From contig WBMZ01005336.1 of the NCBI GenBank assembly GCA_013400975.1, positions 1 to 64,000 on the forward strand: 64,000 nucleotides of DNA, written 5' to 3'. The notes beneath the pieces were generated by a model that searched no databases, was not told the origin of the DNA, and worked only from the letters and a program-made list of their open reading frames with translations. Positions within the stretch are counted from its first letter, which is position 1; every line of letters begins with the position of its first letter. Of this stretch, positions 1-10,699 are shown in pieces. Origin of the DNA: Atrichornis clamosus. Lineage: Eukaryota; Chordata; Aves; Passeriformes; Menuridae. A program made the position numbers and the translations under genes.

Positions 1-196
1 GCACCGGGAGCGACCCCCGGGCGGCGGGACGGCTCCGAGCCGGCTCCCGACGGCCGAATCCCGCGCCAGGCAAGCACCGAGCGGACCCCTCAGTCGCCGC
101 CCCGGGCGGTGGAACACGAGCCTCCCCCTCGCCCCCGACGCCGGCTCCCCCATCCCCATCCCCATCCCGGCGCCGGCTGCCCGCGGCGGTCCCTAC
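1..196 (-). other. Start of candidate intron 1 of the same minus-strand gene
   Basis: This is the GC-rich continuation of the CpG island downstream of the candidate donor. It contains a short tandem CCCCAT repeat at about 150-170 (GGGGAT on the transcribed strand). No acceptor or coding exon is visible before the window edge. Confidence 0.4.
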
Positions 197-310
197 CTGC
201 GGCGGCGGCGGTGTCGGCGCGGCGGCTCCGGCTGCAGCGGCGGTGCCTGGCGCGGCGCCTCCCGCTCCGCTGCCGGGGCCGGGCCGGGCTGCGCCGCCCC
301 GCGCTGCCCT
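197..310 (-). other. Candidate non-coding first exon (5' UTR) with splice donor
   Basis: Read on the minus strand, the sequence reaches GCAG|GTAGGG, with exon end at 197 and intron GT at 196-195, a strong match to the vertebrate donor consensus. No ATG occurs on the minus strand between 480 and 197, so the exon would be purely 5' untranslated, as is common for CpG-island genes with a non-coding first exon. The right boundary (transcription start) is not visible; about 310 is a guess based on the GC boxes to the right. The exon is rich in GCC/CCG triplets. The rest of the transcript would lie at coordinates below 1. A CpG-rich region can contain a donor by chance, so RNA evidence would be decisive. 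Confidence 0.5.
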
Positions 311-395
311 TTTCCGTCAGTGGAAAACTCCGGGCTCTGACGCAGGCGGTGACAGGAGCGGGGCCGGCCGGCCCGCCCGGCTTCCTGCCCCCGCC

Positions 396-460
396 GGGCG
401 GGGCGCTGAGTCAGGAGCGGCGGGAGGCACCGCCCCGCACCGCCCCGCACCGCCCCCTGC
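396..460 (-). promoter_or_regulatory. GC boxes and AP-1 site in the promoter
   Basis: The block holds GGGCGGGGC at 396-404, TGAGTCA at 407-413 and three 10-bp GC-box units at 431-460 in direct tandem. Sp1/KLF-family factors bind GC boxes and FOS/JUN or small-MAF dimers bind TGAGTCA; this is family knowledge. The arrangement fits a TATA-less core promoter. Use in vivo is inferred. Confidence 0.5.
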
Positions 461-465
461 ACGGC

Positions 466-1650
466 TGTGGGTCCCGCGGGGGAGCTGTGTCCCGCAAGGG
501 CTTGGGAACCCACAGGCGCAGCGTGGGCCACAAAGTGGCCACGAGGGCCTGGGAACCCCAAAATGGATTTGAGTCCCGAGGAGGGGGGGGGGGGGTTATC
601 CCACAAGGTGTTGGGGAGCCACAGGTTGGACCCACAGGTTGGACCCTAAGGCAGATTTGAGTACAGGGGTTGGGGACCCCCAAATGTATTTGAGTCCCAC
701 AAGGGGTTGGGAAGCCACACGCACTGCATGGACCCCCAAGTGGGTCTGAGTACCACAGAGGGATTGGGGACCCCAAAATGGATTTGAATCCCACAGGGGA
801 AGTCTATTGCACAAGGGTTTGGGGAGCCACAGGCACAGTGTGGACCCCAAAGTGAGTCTGAGTAATACAGGGGGACTGGGGACCCCCAGATGGATCTGGG
901 TCCTGGGGGAGCTGTGTCCCACAAGGAGCTGGAGAGCCATAGGCACATGGACCCCAAAACACATTTTGGCACCACAGGGATCTGGGGACCTCAAAGCAAG
1001 AGGGTGTTGTGTGCTTCAAGCAGTTCAGAGCCCACAAGAGGTTGTGAATCCACAGGGAAAACTTGGACCCTAAAATAGATTTGGCCGTCACAGGAGCTTT
1101 GGGTCATACAAAGGGTTGAGCACCTACTGCAAAGGGTGGACCCAAAACCAGATTTGGGCACCTGAGGAGCTTTGAAACCCACAGTGGTCTGGGACCCATA
1201 AGCAGATTTGGGCTCTGGAAGGAGTCTGGAGCCCACAGGTGGACAGGGACACACAGGCAAGGCTTGGATCCCGGAACAGATTTGGACACCACAGGTGATT
1301 TGGGACCCATGAGCAAGGCCTGGAGCCCAGAACAGATTTGAGCCTCACGGGGTGGTTGGTCCCACAGGGATTAGGGATCCACAAGCAGGATGTGGCCCCC
1401 ACAAGGGATTTGGACCCTATAACGTGTTTGAGTCCCACGGGAGAAGCTTGGCCTCCACAAGGTGTTGGGATCCAAAAGCAGGGCTTGGCCCACAAGTAAG
1501 AATTGGCCCCAAAATGAGCTTTGGCCCCATGAGGTTGTACGGATCCAGAAGCAAGTTTTCTCCCTCAAAGGGGTTTCTGGACACCAAGGGGATTTGGCAC
1601 CTACATAAAAGGCTCAGCACCTGAAACAGACTTGGACCCCACAGGGGATC
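466..1650. repeat. Degenerate minisatellite, period about 110 bp
   Basis: Recurring blocks such as 'tcccacaagg...ttgggga(g/c)cc', 'ggaccccaaa' and 'atggatttgagt' repeat through the stretch. The first block starts at about 490, 599, 695, 807, 917 and 1030, giving spacings of 109, 96, 112, 110 and 113. Each long unit appears to combine a portion of about 58 bp with a related portion of about 38 bp. The right half is more diverged, with GGATCC-anchored units at 1267, 1375, 1468 and 1541 (spacings 108, 93, 73). A run of 13 G occupies 583-595. Several frames stay open across the array on both strands only because the unit repeats; they are not genes. The array abuts the CpG-island promoter and begins within about 60 bp of its GC boxes. 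Confidence 0.85.
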
Positions 1651-3240
1651 CTCTCCATCCTCTCCATCCAGCCTTTAAGGGACTGTTCACCCCCTTCCTA
1701 CAACAAGGTTGTAGGATCCTTCACTTGCCATAGCTTCAGCTCAAAATCAGGTGGAGTCAGGTTGGGTTTGCCTTCCCTAAGAAGGTGGATGAGGCTGGAC
1801 TGATGTATGTGAGGATATTCCCGTGCTCCATTGTGAACTCCTTAGCACCAAGAGGCTTCCCACACAGTGCTGCAAGCCAGAGTGCTGACACCTCTTTCCA
1901 GGAATATTATTTTATTTGTAAACCTCTTGGGATGCCTTTTATGGTTTTTTTTTCTTTATTTTTTGTAAGCCAGGTGTCTCACGGGAGGTGGTTCTGTCAG
2001 GATTTTTGCTTCTGGTCTTGCCCCTGTGTGTGTCAGTGATTCCTGTGGACAGGACAGCCTTACTGATCACCCCGACGACACCACTGCAAGGGCAAGGGCA
2101 AGCTGAGAACATCCTGAAGACAATTTTCCTGCCGTACTTGGTTGATTCTTCTCCTCTCCAGGTGCTTCACCCCCTTACCTGGCTCACCCTGTGTCTCTCT
2201 CCCGAGCCCGTGAAACAACGCAGCTCCCTCGGGTGCAGAGGCACAGGAGGGATGAGCTGAGATTTCGCTCCAAATATGCAAATGTCATGCAGGCAATCCA
2301 TAATTCAGGGTGGTGCCCTGATGACGGGTGGGTCCTGTCTTTGAGGCACAAGGGCTTTCCTGAATATACCAGCACATAGCACTCGATCGCCAGAGGAGTG
2401 GTTTTCCTGAGGTTTCACTTACCATGTTTGGACATGGCTGTGATTAATATTTCCTAACAGGAAGAAGTCATGTGTGCAGGCTTTCCTCTTCAGGGTTTGG
2501 GTCGAGGGTGACCAAGTTCAGGTTGTTCACTGGCTCCTGACTTCCTCTGCCTCACAGACCACACCCTGCCAGCCCAGTCCCCCCTGGCTGAGCCAAAACG
2601 GGTCCTGGCGCCAGGGAGGTCTCACCACACAGCCCCTGGGGAGCCAGAGAGCTTCCATAGGGCTGGACCAGGATGTAATATCACCTGTCTCTACACTGTG
2701 TCTGTGGGATGAAGGAGGGCTCACTTGCCGCCATCCCCGAGCTGGGTTTTGCATAAAACCCAGGGTATGGGGGAAAGGGGCTATCCTGGAAAATAGCTGG
2801 AAAGGCTGCCAGCAACCCCCAGGTTACACATTTTCTCTTTTGCTTCTATTAGTTTTAATGAAAGTAAATCCACTGTGAGATGAGTCCCACACAGGGCAGA
2901 AATTATTTAACAATACAGTCAGGCAATGAAGAATTCTGCCTCCACTCTGCCTGTAGTTGTGTGTGCGTGAAAGAGAAGGGGAGGTGAAATAAAACTTATT
3001 TTTGAAGCGGCAATTTATTTTTTTTTTAAATCAACCTAAAAACACTCAATAACTGGAAGCTTACACAGGAGGATAAACAGACCTCAACCAATCTAAGATG
3101 TTTTCCTGTGTGGGTTAAAAGAAGTATCTCAGTTTGACTCAATGTGTGTTTTGTTGCTGCTTCTCTGAGCCTCACTCCTCTAACAAATTCATTCATGAGG
3201 AAGAGAGAGGGGGAAAAAAAAAATCTGTTTCTCTTTAACC
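1651..3240. other. Unique non-coding stretch, no gene seen
   Basis: CpG-poor sequence between the minisatellite and the second CpG-rich block. Short T-rich and A-rich runs occur near 1941-1966 and 3018-3030. I see no exon with convincing splice sites, no transposon and no RNA gene. Confidence 0.6.
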
Positions 3241-3289
3241 TGAGCTAGGTTGGTGTGGGTTTTAACACGGCTTTTTCAGCCCTTGAGGA

Positions 3290-3640
3290 GCATCCTCTTT
3301 TCCCTGTGAAGCCGGAGCAGCTCGCAGCCCCTGCGCCCAGGAAAGCCCTGGCTCCTTTGGCAGAGGCTGCTGGCACGGCGGCCTGGAGCTGGTTTCCCTG
3401 GCTGGGGGCCACGCGAGCGCTGCTCCGGCGGGAGGAAATTCCCTGCTGACCGGCCGCGGTCGGGATAAGTGCCCTGGCACGGAGCAGCAGCAGCAGCAGA
3501 GCAAGCGCAGGGAGCGGGGAGCCCAGCGGGAGAGGACCGGGGGAGGATCCGGCGTGATACACGAGGAGCGAGATAAGAGGTGTGAGTTAGACAAGCTCGG
3601 GATGTCAAGCTCCGAGCGGCCGGGTTCGTGCTTGCCCTGC
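3290..3640 (+). promoter_or_regulatory. Second small CpG-rich block (possible alternative promoter or enhancer)
   Basis: CpG density rises sharply here compared with both flanks. The block includes GCCGCGG-type elements, a (CAG)6 run at 3483-3500 and GATAAG motifs at about 3464 and 3573. A weak plus-strand donor, AAGAG|GTGTGAGT, lies at 3579/3580, so the block could include a first exon of a plus-strand transcript. It could equally be an enhancer-associated island about 3 kb upstream of the left-edge gene. No coding potential is evident; the overlapping open frames reflect GC richness. Confidence 0.4.
3483..3500. repeat. (CAG)6 triplet run
   Basis: Six perfect CAG/AGC units inside the CpG-rich block at 3.3-3.6 kb. 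Not within any recognised coding frame. Confidence 0.9.
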
Positions 3641-6600
3641 AACGGGAGAAGTGCTTTCCCTGGGGTTAAAAGCCTCTTGGTGCTTAGAGATGGATAAAAC
3701 AGGAATATCTGGGCTTGGAGATATGAATTTTTTTCCTAGTTTTGTGTCACATCCCGAGTGTGATTCTTAAAGGGCTTTTCAAGTGTATCTGGTTGTGTTG
3801 CTGGGTACTGTAACAACCCATCTGAGAGTGACAACACAGGGACTTGGGAAAAGAAACCATGGCTAAACCAACCCAGCTTGAGCAATCAGATGTCCAGCAT
3901 CCCGCCCAGTGTCCCCGGCTCTTAATCGATTTTACAACAACACAACCCCACCAACTTCTTCAAAGTTGCTCCTGTTTTGAGCTGATGCTGGAAGACAGCC
4001 ACATCTATAGGATTTAAAGCCCTGTGTGCTGTGCTGTTACAGACCTTCTGGGTAATTATTTATGCATTTTCTGGGATGTGCTTTCTTCATGCATTTCACT
4101 GTGCTGTCAATCCTTGATAGAGATTGGGACAGAGTAATTCAGTGCTCTCCTACACATGCAGGCACCCTGTGTGCTTGAGAGAGATGGAAAATCTGACCCG
4201 TTTGCTGGTGAGCGCTGATGGAATTGTGAGATTCCCAACAAACACACAAAAATCGTCGCCCTGAGTGCAGAAGTGTGCATTTAAAATGTGGGCATGAAAT
4301 GGGAATTGTGAAAGCTCCGCGTCACTTCAGCCGCTCGCCGGCAATGGTTAGTGGCAAGGGAAATGGCTATGACAAAATCCCACGTTATCCAGGCAGCTGG
4401 ATTCAAGTGAGGCACCTGTGTCCTCAATTAACCCAACCAACAGCCAACTTTGGTGTCATCAGAAACCCTCGCACCAGGGTTTGGAGGTGGGAAGCAGAGG
4501 AGTGCTGCATTTTTCACTCCTTGACATGTCGTGAGTCGTCTGTTTTAGCGCTGAAGCGTCTCATGTGATGGGACCGTTGCAATTTCTCTTTCAAGGGTAT
4601 CGCTCTCACACAATAATTAAATCTCTGGCTTTCAAGCATAATTGCCAATGACAGTGCCTCTGAAATTGCTTCTTTATGCTCGGCTGTTCTGTCTCCTGGC
4701 AGAAAGGGCTTCTGGAAATATAAAGAAGCCAGGGAAGAGTTGTGAGTGGCAGCAAAGGCAAGGGGAAGCAATACAAACTCCATCCTTTTCCCCACAGAGG
4801 ACAACAACTGTCCCTAAACATTGAGGTGGCCCAAAACATGTCTCAGTCCTGGATGTCTAACAGGCCCTGAAGGAAATGGTAGCTCACAGCACAGCTCCAT
4901 CATTACCAGGCCTGTTGGAAAACTGCAGTTTTTCGGCGCTAGGACCTGTCTCCTGCTCCAGGTTGGTAATTGGTGGTGTTGGCAGTGAGCCAGGCAGCAC
5001 TCGCAGCTCTGTCTTGAGAGGACAAAAACCTCCATTACTTTATGCTCTCTAATTCTCCCAAGGTGTGCTGCTGTCTATCAATGGAGTCGCCATGAGGTAA
5101 TAGAAATTACAAACCTCCCCAGACTTATTTGTCTGAAAGCGTTTCTTGTAAAAATACTTATATGAGTCTCCGGAACTGTGGTACATGAGAATGGCAGAGA
5201 AAAGAAAATTTGCAAATTAAATTGCAACAAAAGGCTCTTTATCATAAACTATGGGGGAGCCTGGGTGAGGGGGTTATTTCGCTTCTGTTGAGCTGGCTGG
5301 TGACAGCATTTAAAGAGAAAAAGCGGTTTTTGTTGTCTGTTTGTCACTTTGCAGTGAAGCTGCTCTAGACCCCGAGCTGAATAGGGCGGTGGGTTTGGCC
5401 CTGGGAATTCATTTCCTACCCTTGCCGTGGTGTCTCCCTGTGAGCTTTGGTAAACCCCTGCCCTGTCACTTTGGTAGCTCACGATGAATATTAGAACTCT
5501 GGTCTCACTTGCTTCGCCTGGCTGTGAGCTGGGAATGGGGCTTTGCCTGCAGGCCCCCATCAGCCCCTGCTCTCCTTGCAAGAGGCACCCTAAAGCCTCC
5601 ATCACACCCCGTTCTGCACCAGCAAAAACCACCCAGAGCAGTCATATTTGCAGTGGTGTGACAGACAAAACTCTGGAGGAAATACCTGCACTGTCTGAAA
5701 AAATGGCTACCCCCTGCCTCCAGCAAAGGCTGGTGAGTTGATTGCTGCATGTCAGCATGATCCTATTTTGATGCAAAGGTGGAGCAAATGGGCTGGACTC
5801 TGAATGGGAACATCTGAGGTGCCACACACCTGCCCTCATGAGTGCTGGGATGAAGCCTTCAGCACAGGGGAGGGCTCCTGGAGGGCCGCAGTGGCCCCTG
5901 AAAGTAAAGAGTTTCAGAGCAGAGAAGTCAGGATCCAAATCCATTAAAAATAACAATATGACTAAAGCTCAATTTTCTCCTCCAACAAAGGCTTTTGCAA
6001 ACCCACGGTATGGGGCAGAGGCACAGCTTCCTCTGGGCAGCTCTTGCGATACTTCAGCTGGACTGAAACAGCAGTAAAACACATGTGAAAATTATATATG
6101 TACAAGTAGGTGTGTTTGCATCTCTTTATATTTTACTTGATTTACAGAATTCACAACAAATCTCCCAGCAAAAAAAATGCTTCTCCTATGTCGACGAGAG
6201 CTGAAGCAGCATTTGGTGGCTGCAGTATCTACAGATGATGCTTCAGTGCTTTCTCCTCAGTGCCAGAGCTCTAGATGATGGTGCTTGTTTAAAAATGGAA
6301 GCTACCAAAAGGGCACCAGGTCCACGTTTGTGTGCTGGTTTTATCTGTGAGCTGTTGCTGTCCTTCTGACACTTGCAGGGTGCCCAGGATCACTGGGATT
6401 TAGTGTCAGATCCTGGTGGCATGAAAAATTTGCTCTGAAAAGGGCAAGTGCGTGGAATTAGGTACAGAGAGCTAATTATTATTTGTCTTTGCTTGTTCTT
6501 TATGGACTTGGTGGCAGGTCACGCTCACAAAGTGCTTGTGGTCAATATTGGGATTTCTGAGCCAGATTGTGAGCTGCTGGAAAGCTGTTTAGCTCCCAAC

Positions 6601-8873
6601 AAGGCCACGGACAGAGCTGGCACATCCAGGGCTCTTGGTGTTCCCCTGTGTGACTGTGCCACCCTCATTGTTCCCTGGGGAGCCGATCCTGGCTCTTGCT
6701 CCTAGATTTTCCAGTGGGAAACTGAGGCAGAAGGGTGGGCACAGGCATGAGGTTTTGATGTGAGCCTAAGCCAGCTATTGCCAAGCTGCTCTGATACTAG
6801 TGCAGGCAGAACATTCCAGAAACAGGAACTTTTCTGGATTACCCCATGCAGGAGCTCAGGGGTTTCTGTAGGCATCCCAAGCCCTCACTGCAGGCACCTA
6901 CTGAACACACATACTCAGGCAGGACAAGCACTGCCCTACAAGGTGGAAGCTACCTGAATAGTTTATGGCAAGATATTGAGCCTTTGGTAATTTCATTGCC
7001 AACCAAAAGAGGTGACCTTTAAAACCTGGAGGCCTGACCTCAGAGGACCTGGGAGCATCCACCTCTCCTACCATCTGCAGCCAGGAGCCACTTGCATCAG
7101 TTTTGCTGAAGTGATTTGTGACTGCTCTGGGCTTTTCCTCTTCACCTTCCCTGCAAGCACGGGCACCCTGGCACGCTGCACTCATCTCGAGATGCCGTTC
7201 AGCCCTGGCTCCTCTTCACGGAGCAGTGGCTGCTGTGCTCTAAAAGGTTACACAGCCCTCAGCTACCTGCTGCTGAGTCTGCAGGAGGTGATTCCTGCTG
7301 CAGAGCCAGCCTGGAATGGGGCTGTGCCCCCGCCATGGGCTGGGACTGTGCCCCGGCCATCTCAGCACCCCCAGACAGCATGTGGGATGCAAAGGGCAGA
7401 AATTGGGGCACAGAGAGACCACCTACCTGGCTGGGGCTGCTCTGTCAGAGCCATCAGCCTCCTTGCTATAACCTGAAGATCACAAAAGGGGTGGAAAGCA
7501 TCGTGGTGCTGGTGGCAGTGTGACTCACGTCTTGTCTGGGGGCCAGGCTGGGCTGAGCTGGCCTCGTGCCCCTGCGTGAGGGGACATCTCACCTTCTGGG
7601 ACACTCCATCAGGTGTATGTGCATCTCCTAAATCTTCAGTGCTAAAGGTCCTGGAGGACAAAACCCTCTGGCTCACACAGCGCCCCATTAACTCTGCAGA
7701 GGTTTTAGGGAGCCAGACAACCCCACAACTGCATCTTGCCCCCAGTGCAGCAGGACGGGTGCTTTGGGCTTTGATGTATCTCACCCCATCTGAAGGTTAT
7801 TTTCCCCAATCACCCTGTAAAACTGAGAAGATGCATTTATTCTTCTGCCCCTTAACTTCCCCCAAAGAGTAAAAATGAAGATGTGATATGTATATACACT
7901 CACAGACACACTTATTAACATAACGTGTACATTGTGGTGACGTCTGTGGCTGGTAGAAACCTCTGTAAGACAACAGGATAAATGATTGACACTTCATTTA
8001 GCAAGAGACAGAGGGAGAAATGGAGATGAACATTGCTCTGTTGGGGCTGAAATACCCACAAACTCATAGGAAATAGGAGCAGCTTGGCCAGGTCCAGCTT
8101 AAACACAACCGTGCTGCAATCCAGAGAGGATTAAGGAAGGGAAATAAACCTGAGTCCTCTTGGTTTCCATTCTGGTTTTTGAGTTCCCAAACATTTGCAC
8201 ATACAAGCTTTTCTCCTAAACTCTGGCAGCTGCAAAAACGAGTTCTCTCCTCCAAGCAAAAGCCAAGATTACCCTGTAATGACCTGACCCTGGGAGACAG
8301 ACTTCAGCAAAAAGGACCAAAACTGGGGCATTTTCCCTGTGCTGGCAATACGCACATGCATGTCCAGACATGGGATTTAGGGGAAGGCTTTGGTAAGCCA
8401 GCACTGGCTGCACATAGTCTGGAGTGCAACAAAAAGAGGAGGCTTTTTGTTTCATAAAACACTATTTATTTTATTTTTGAAATTAGGCTACTCAAGACAA
8501 CAGAAGCACAAGAATAGTATGAAAACGGAGGCTGAGTTTAATTTAAAAAGTTAGTGTTGCAAGAGGCCTGAAGCAGCTTTTCAGGACTCAACTTCTCCCC
8601 ACAGGTGTGATTTTCTGGTCGTCCATGGACCTGAGGAATCCCTGCCCTGCCCGGCTCTGCCCGGGGTGCAGCTGAGGTTGTATCATGCACGCTGGAGAAC
8701 ACCACAGCTTCAGCTCCACAGAGAAACACTGCAGGGGAGAAATAGTTCTTGAAGTCAAGCATTATAATTTAGTAACAGGTTTATTAAAATCTTATTAGAA
8801 GATTATTTTTTAAAGTCCGTTTTACACAGCTGTTGTCCTTCTGCTGCTGTCTAATCCTGGAAAATCTCGGTGA

Positions 8874-8882
8874 ATGAGTCAT
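8874..8882. promoter_or_regulatory. Palindromic AP-1 site
   Basis: ATGAGTCAT is a perfect AP-1 (TRE) core with matching flanks, in an otherwise AT-rich unique stretch. Function is inferred only from the motif. Confidence 0.3.
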
Positions 8883-9284
8883 TTGCACTTACTATCTATT
8901 ACACCCTCTTATTATAAGCCTGAGTGTGTTTGCATTTGCTTCAAATAGTATCACTAGAGCCATAAGGGTGCCATAAAATCTCCCACATCTCCCTTTTTGG
9001 AGTCCCTTTTGCTGTTGGAAGAAAGGTGCCACACCCAAGGGTTTCATGGAGTGGTTCTGGTGCACAGAAGGACTCAGGGAGCATTTTGTTTGGAAATAAC
9101 CTATAACTTCATTGCCCCAGTCCTGATCCTTAAGAAGAGGCTTTTAGTGTGTATCTCTTGGGTTTGGTGGATCAGAGACACATTGCGGAGGGTCAAGGAT
9201 CTGCAAAGGACATTCCTGCTTCCTAACCAGTGTTGGTTAGCAGAACATGTCATATAATAAAAAGTAATATTTGTCGATACAGAG

Positions 9285-9316
9285 TGTGGTTTGTCACAGA
9301 TTGTGGTTTGTCACAG
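9285..9316 (+). promoter_or_regulatory. Tandem pair of RUNX-type motifs
   Basis: TGTGGTTTGTCACAG occurs twice without change, starting at 9285 and 9302, a 17-bp period. TGTGGT is the core bound by RUNX-family factors, so two copies sit in the same orientation less than two helical turns apart. Use as an enhancer is inferred. Confidence 0.4.
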
Positions 9317-10663
9317 CTTTCATCCCCAGCTGTGTCCTCTTCCTGTACCAGTGAGTGAGCTTCACCACCGCTTTGTGATGCAGCACCTGGGCCACTTTAA
9401 AATTCTCAGGCATGCACAAACATTCCCTCAGCCCGTCCTCGTCCTCCGCTTGTCCACCCAGGAGGGCTGATAGGTGACAGGGACATGTGCAGAAGCTGCC
9501 CTCTCATCAGATGGGCTCTCCCTGGTTGTGCAAGCCATGTTCTCCTGACATCCCAAAGCGACCCCTTCCTCAGGGTCATTCGGCCAGAAGTCAGGGGAAG
9601 AGTATTGCTCTGAATGTAACTACAGGAGGGGAAAAATATTTCATATTCAAGGTTTAAAATCAGTTGCTGCAGGGGATGTTTCCATTGGCAGATTTGCCAG
9701 AGCCGGCACAAATGATTCAAAACATTTTGTTAAATGAAATTCTCAGATGAGGTCAGAGCTGAGGCTGTTTTAGCAAAACCAAGAGAGAAGGAAGGTTGAA
9801 ACCAAAAAGAAGAAAAAATTATACCATTTGACAAGGAGGGATTAGGAGCTTAAAATTATTTTTATAGGCTATCCAAATATTTGAAAGTTTGGAAGTTCAT
9901 AGTTCCAGTGCTTTAGCTCAGCTCTAGAGTCCTGCCAGCCTTAGTGCAAGTCACACAACACAGCCAGCTGGGCTGCACTCACTAAACTCACGAAACCTCT
10001 TTTCTGTTATCCAGCCCTGGCTCTCATTTCCTATAAACTCACAAAAAATCCCACCACCTTTGCCTGCCTCAGCTTCCCCCTCTGTCAAATAGAGAGAATT
10101 CTCTTCTCTGCTGCAAAGTGCTTTGAGATCTGGCACTGAGGAGAGCAGGGAGGCGTCTCCCCCCTCACGTGGCTCAGCACCTGTACCGTGAGGCTCCCGG
10201 CAAAGGAGCAGACTGATCACTCAAAGACCAACAGCATCTCTTTGTGTGACCTTTTCATTACACCACCCATTCCTGTTGGACACAGAAAACCCATGGCTGA
10301 GGACGACGCTGCTGAGATTCTGTTTTCTTTCATGCCTGGCACCTGCCTGCTTCTCCAGGGCAAAATAATCACGTCTTTGTCACAGCTCACTTCATCTTTA
10401 TTGATTAATAGGTCATAATCCTATTTTAGTGAAAACATAACCGTGCCCGTGGCTAGAGGATTCAGATATCACTAACGTGGAGATTACAACCTCTTAGTCT
10501 GAACACAGAGAGTGAGACAGACTGTCAGAACAAGAACACTTGTTAAGAGGAAAATCAATAGTGAGCTATTTGGGGAGGGAAGAAACAAATCCCAACCACC
10601 ACAAATGCATTAAACATAGGCTGCAGTGCTCCAACTTTGTATAAACTCAAATTAAACGTGACC

Positions 10664-10696
10664 ATAATAAACTGTTTACTTTCTTTGGGTTTACCC
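10664..10696. promoter_or_regulatory. Cluster of forkhead-type motifs
   Basis: TAAACTGTTTA at 10668-10678 is a perfect dyad holding two opposed forkhead-like cores, and a further GTTTAC lies in GGGTTTACCC at 10687-10696. Three cores in about 30 bp, in an AT-rich neighbourhood, suggest a regulatory element. No alignment was available to test conservation. Confidence 0.35.
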
Positions 10697-10699
10697 AGT

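Larger units (their letters stand above)
1..480 (-). promoter_or_regulatory. CpG-island promoter of a minus-strand gene extending left of the window
   Basis: This block is extremely GC-rich and dense in CpG, unlike almost all of the rest of the window, which marks it as an unmethylated promoter CpG island. It carries GC boxes: GGGCGGGGC at 396-404 and three near-identical 10-bp CGCCCCGCAC-type units at 431-460, which read GGGGCGG on the minus strand. An AP-1-type TGAGTCA lies at 407-413 and a kappaB-like GGAAAACTCC at 322-331. There is no obvious TATA box. The orientation is inferred from a good minus-strand splice donor at 197/196, which places the start site to its right (about 300-420) and the gene body to the left, outside the window. 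Bidirectional transcription is possible. The gene cannot be named from this sequence. Confidence 0.8.
3641..10620. other. Unique non-coding stretch
   Basis: About 7 kb of CpG-poor single-copy sequence without a recognisable exon, transposon or RNA gene. Small points of interest are a palindromic AP-1 site (ATGAGTCAT) at 8874-8882 and a perfect tandem pair of RUNX-type sites at 9285-9316. Open frames of 60-150 codons occur on both strands but show no family resemblance, and many lack an ATG start. Confidence 0.55.

Noticed and set aside
109..1624. Many overlapping open frames on both strands in the first 1.6 kb
   Set aside because: They come from GC richness in the CpG island and from the tandem repeat unit staying open in several frames; most start with GTG, TTG or CTG and the repetitive peptides only mirror the DNA repeat.
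3245..3642. Open frames of about 105-126 codons on the minus strand
   Set aside because: Several different frames are open at once over a CpG-rich stretch, as expected from low stop density; no domain or splice support.
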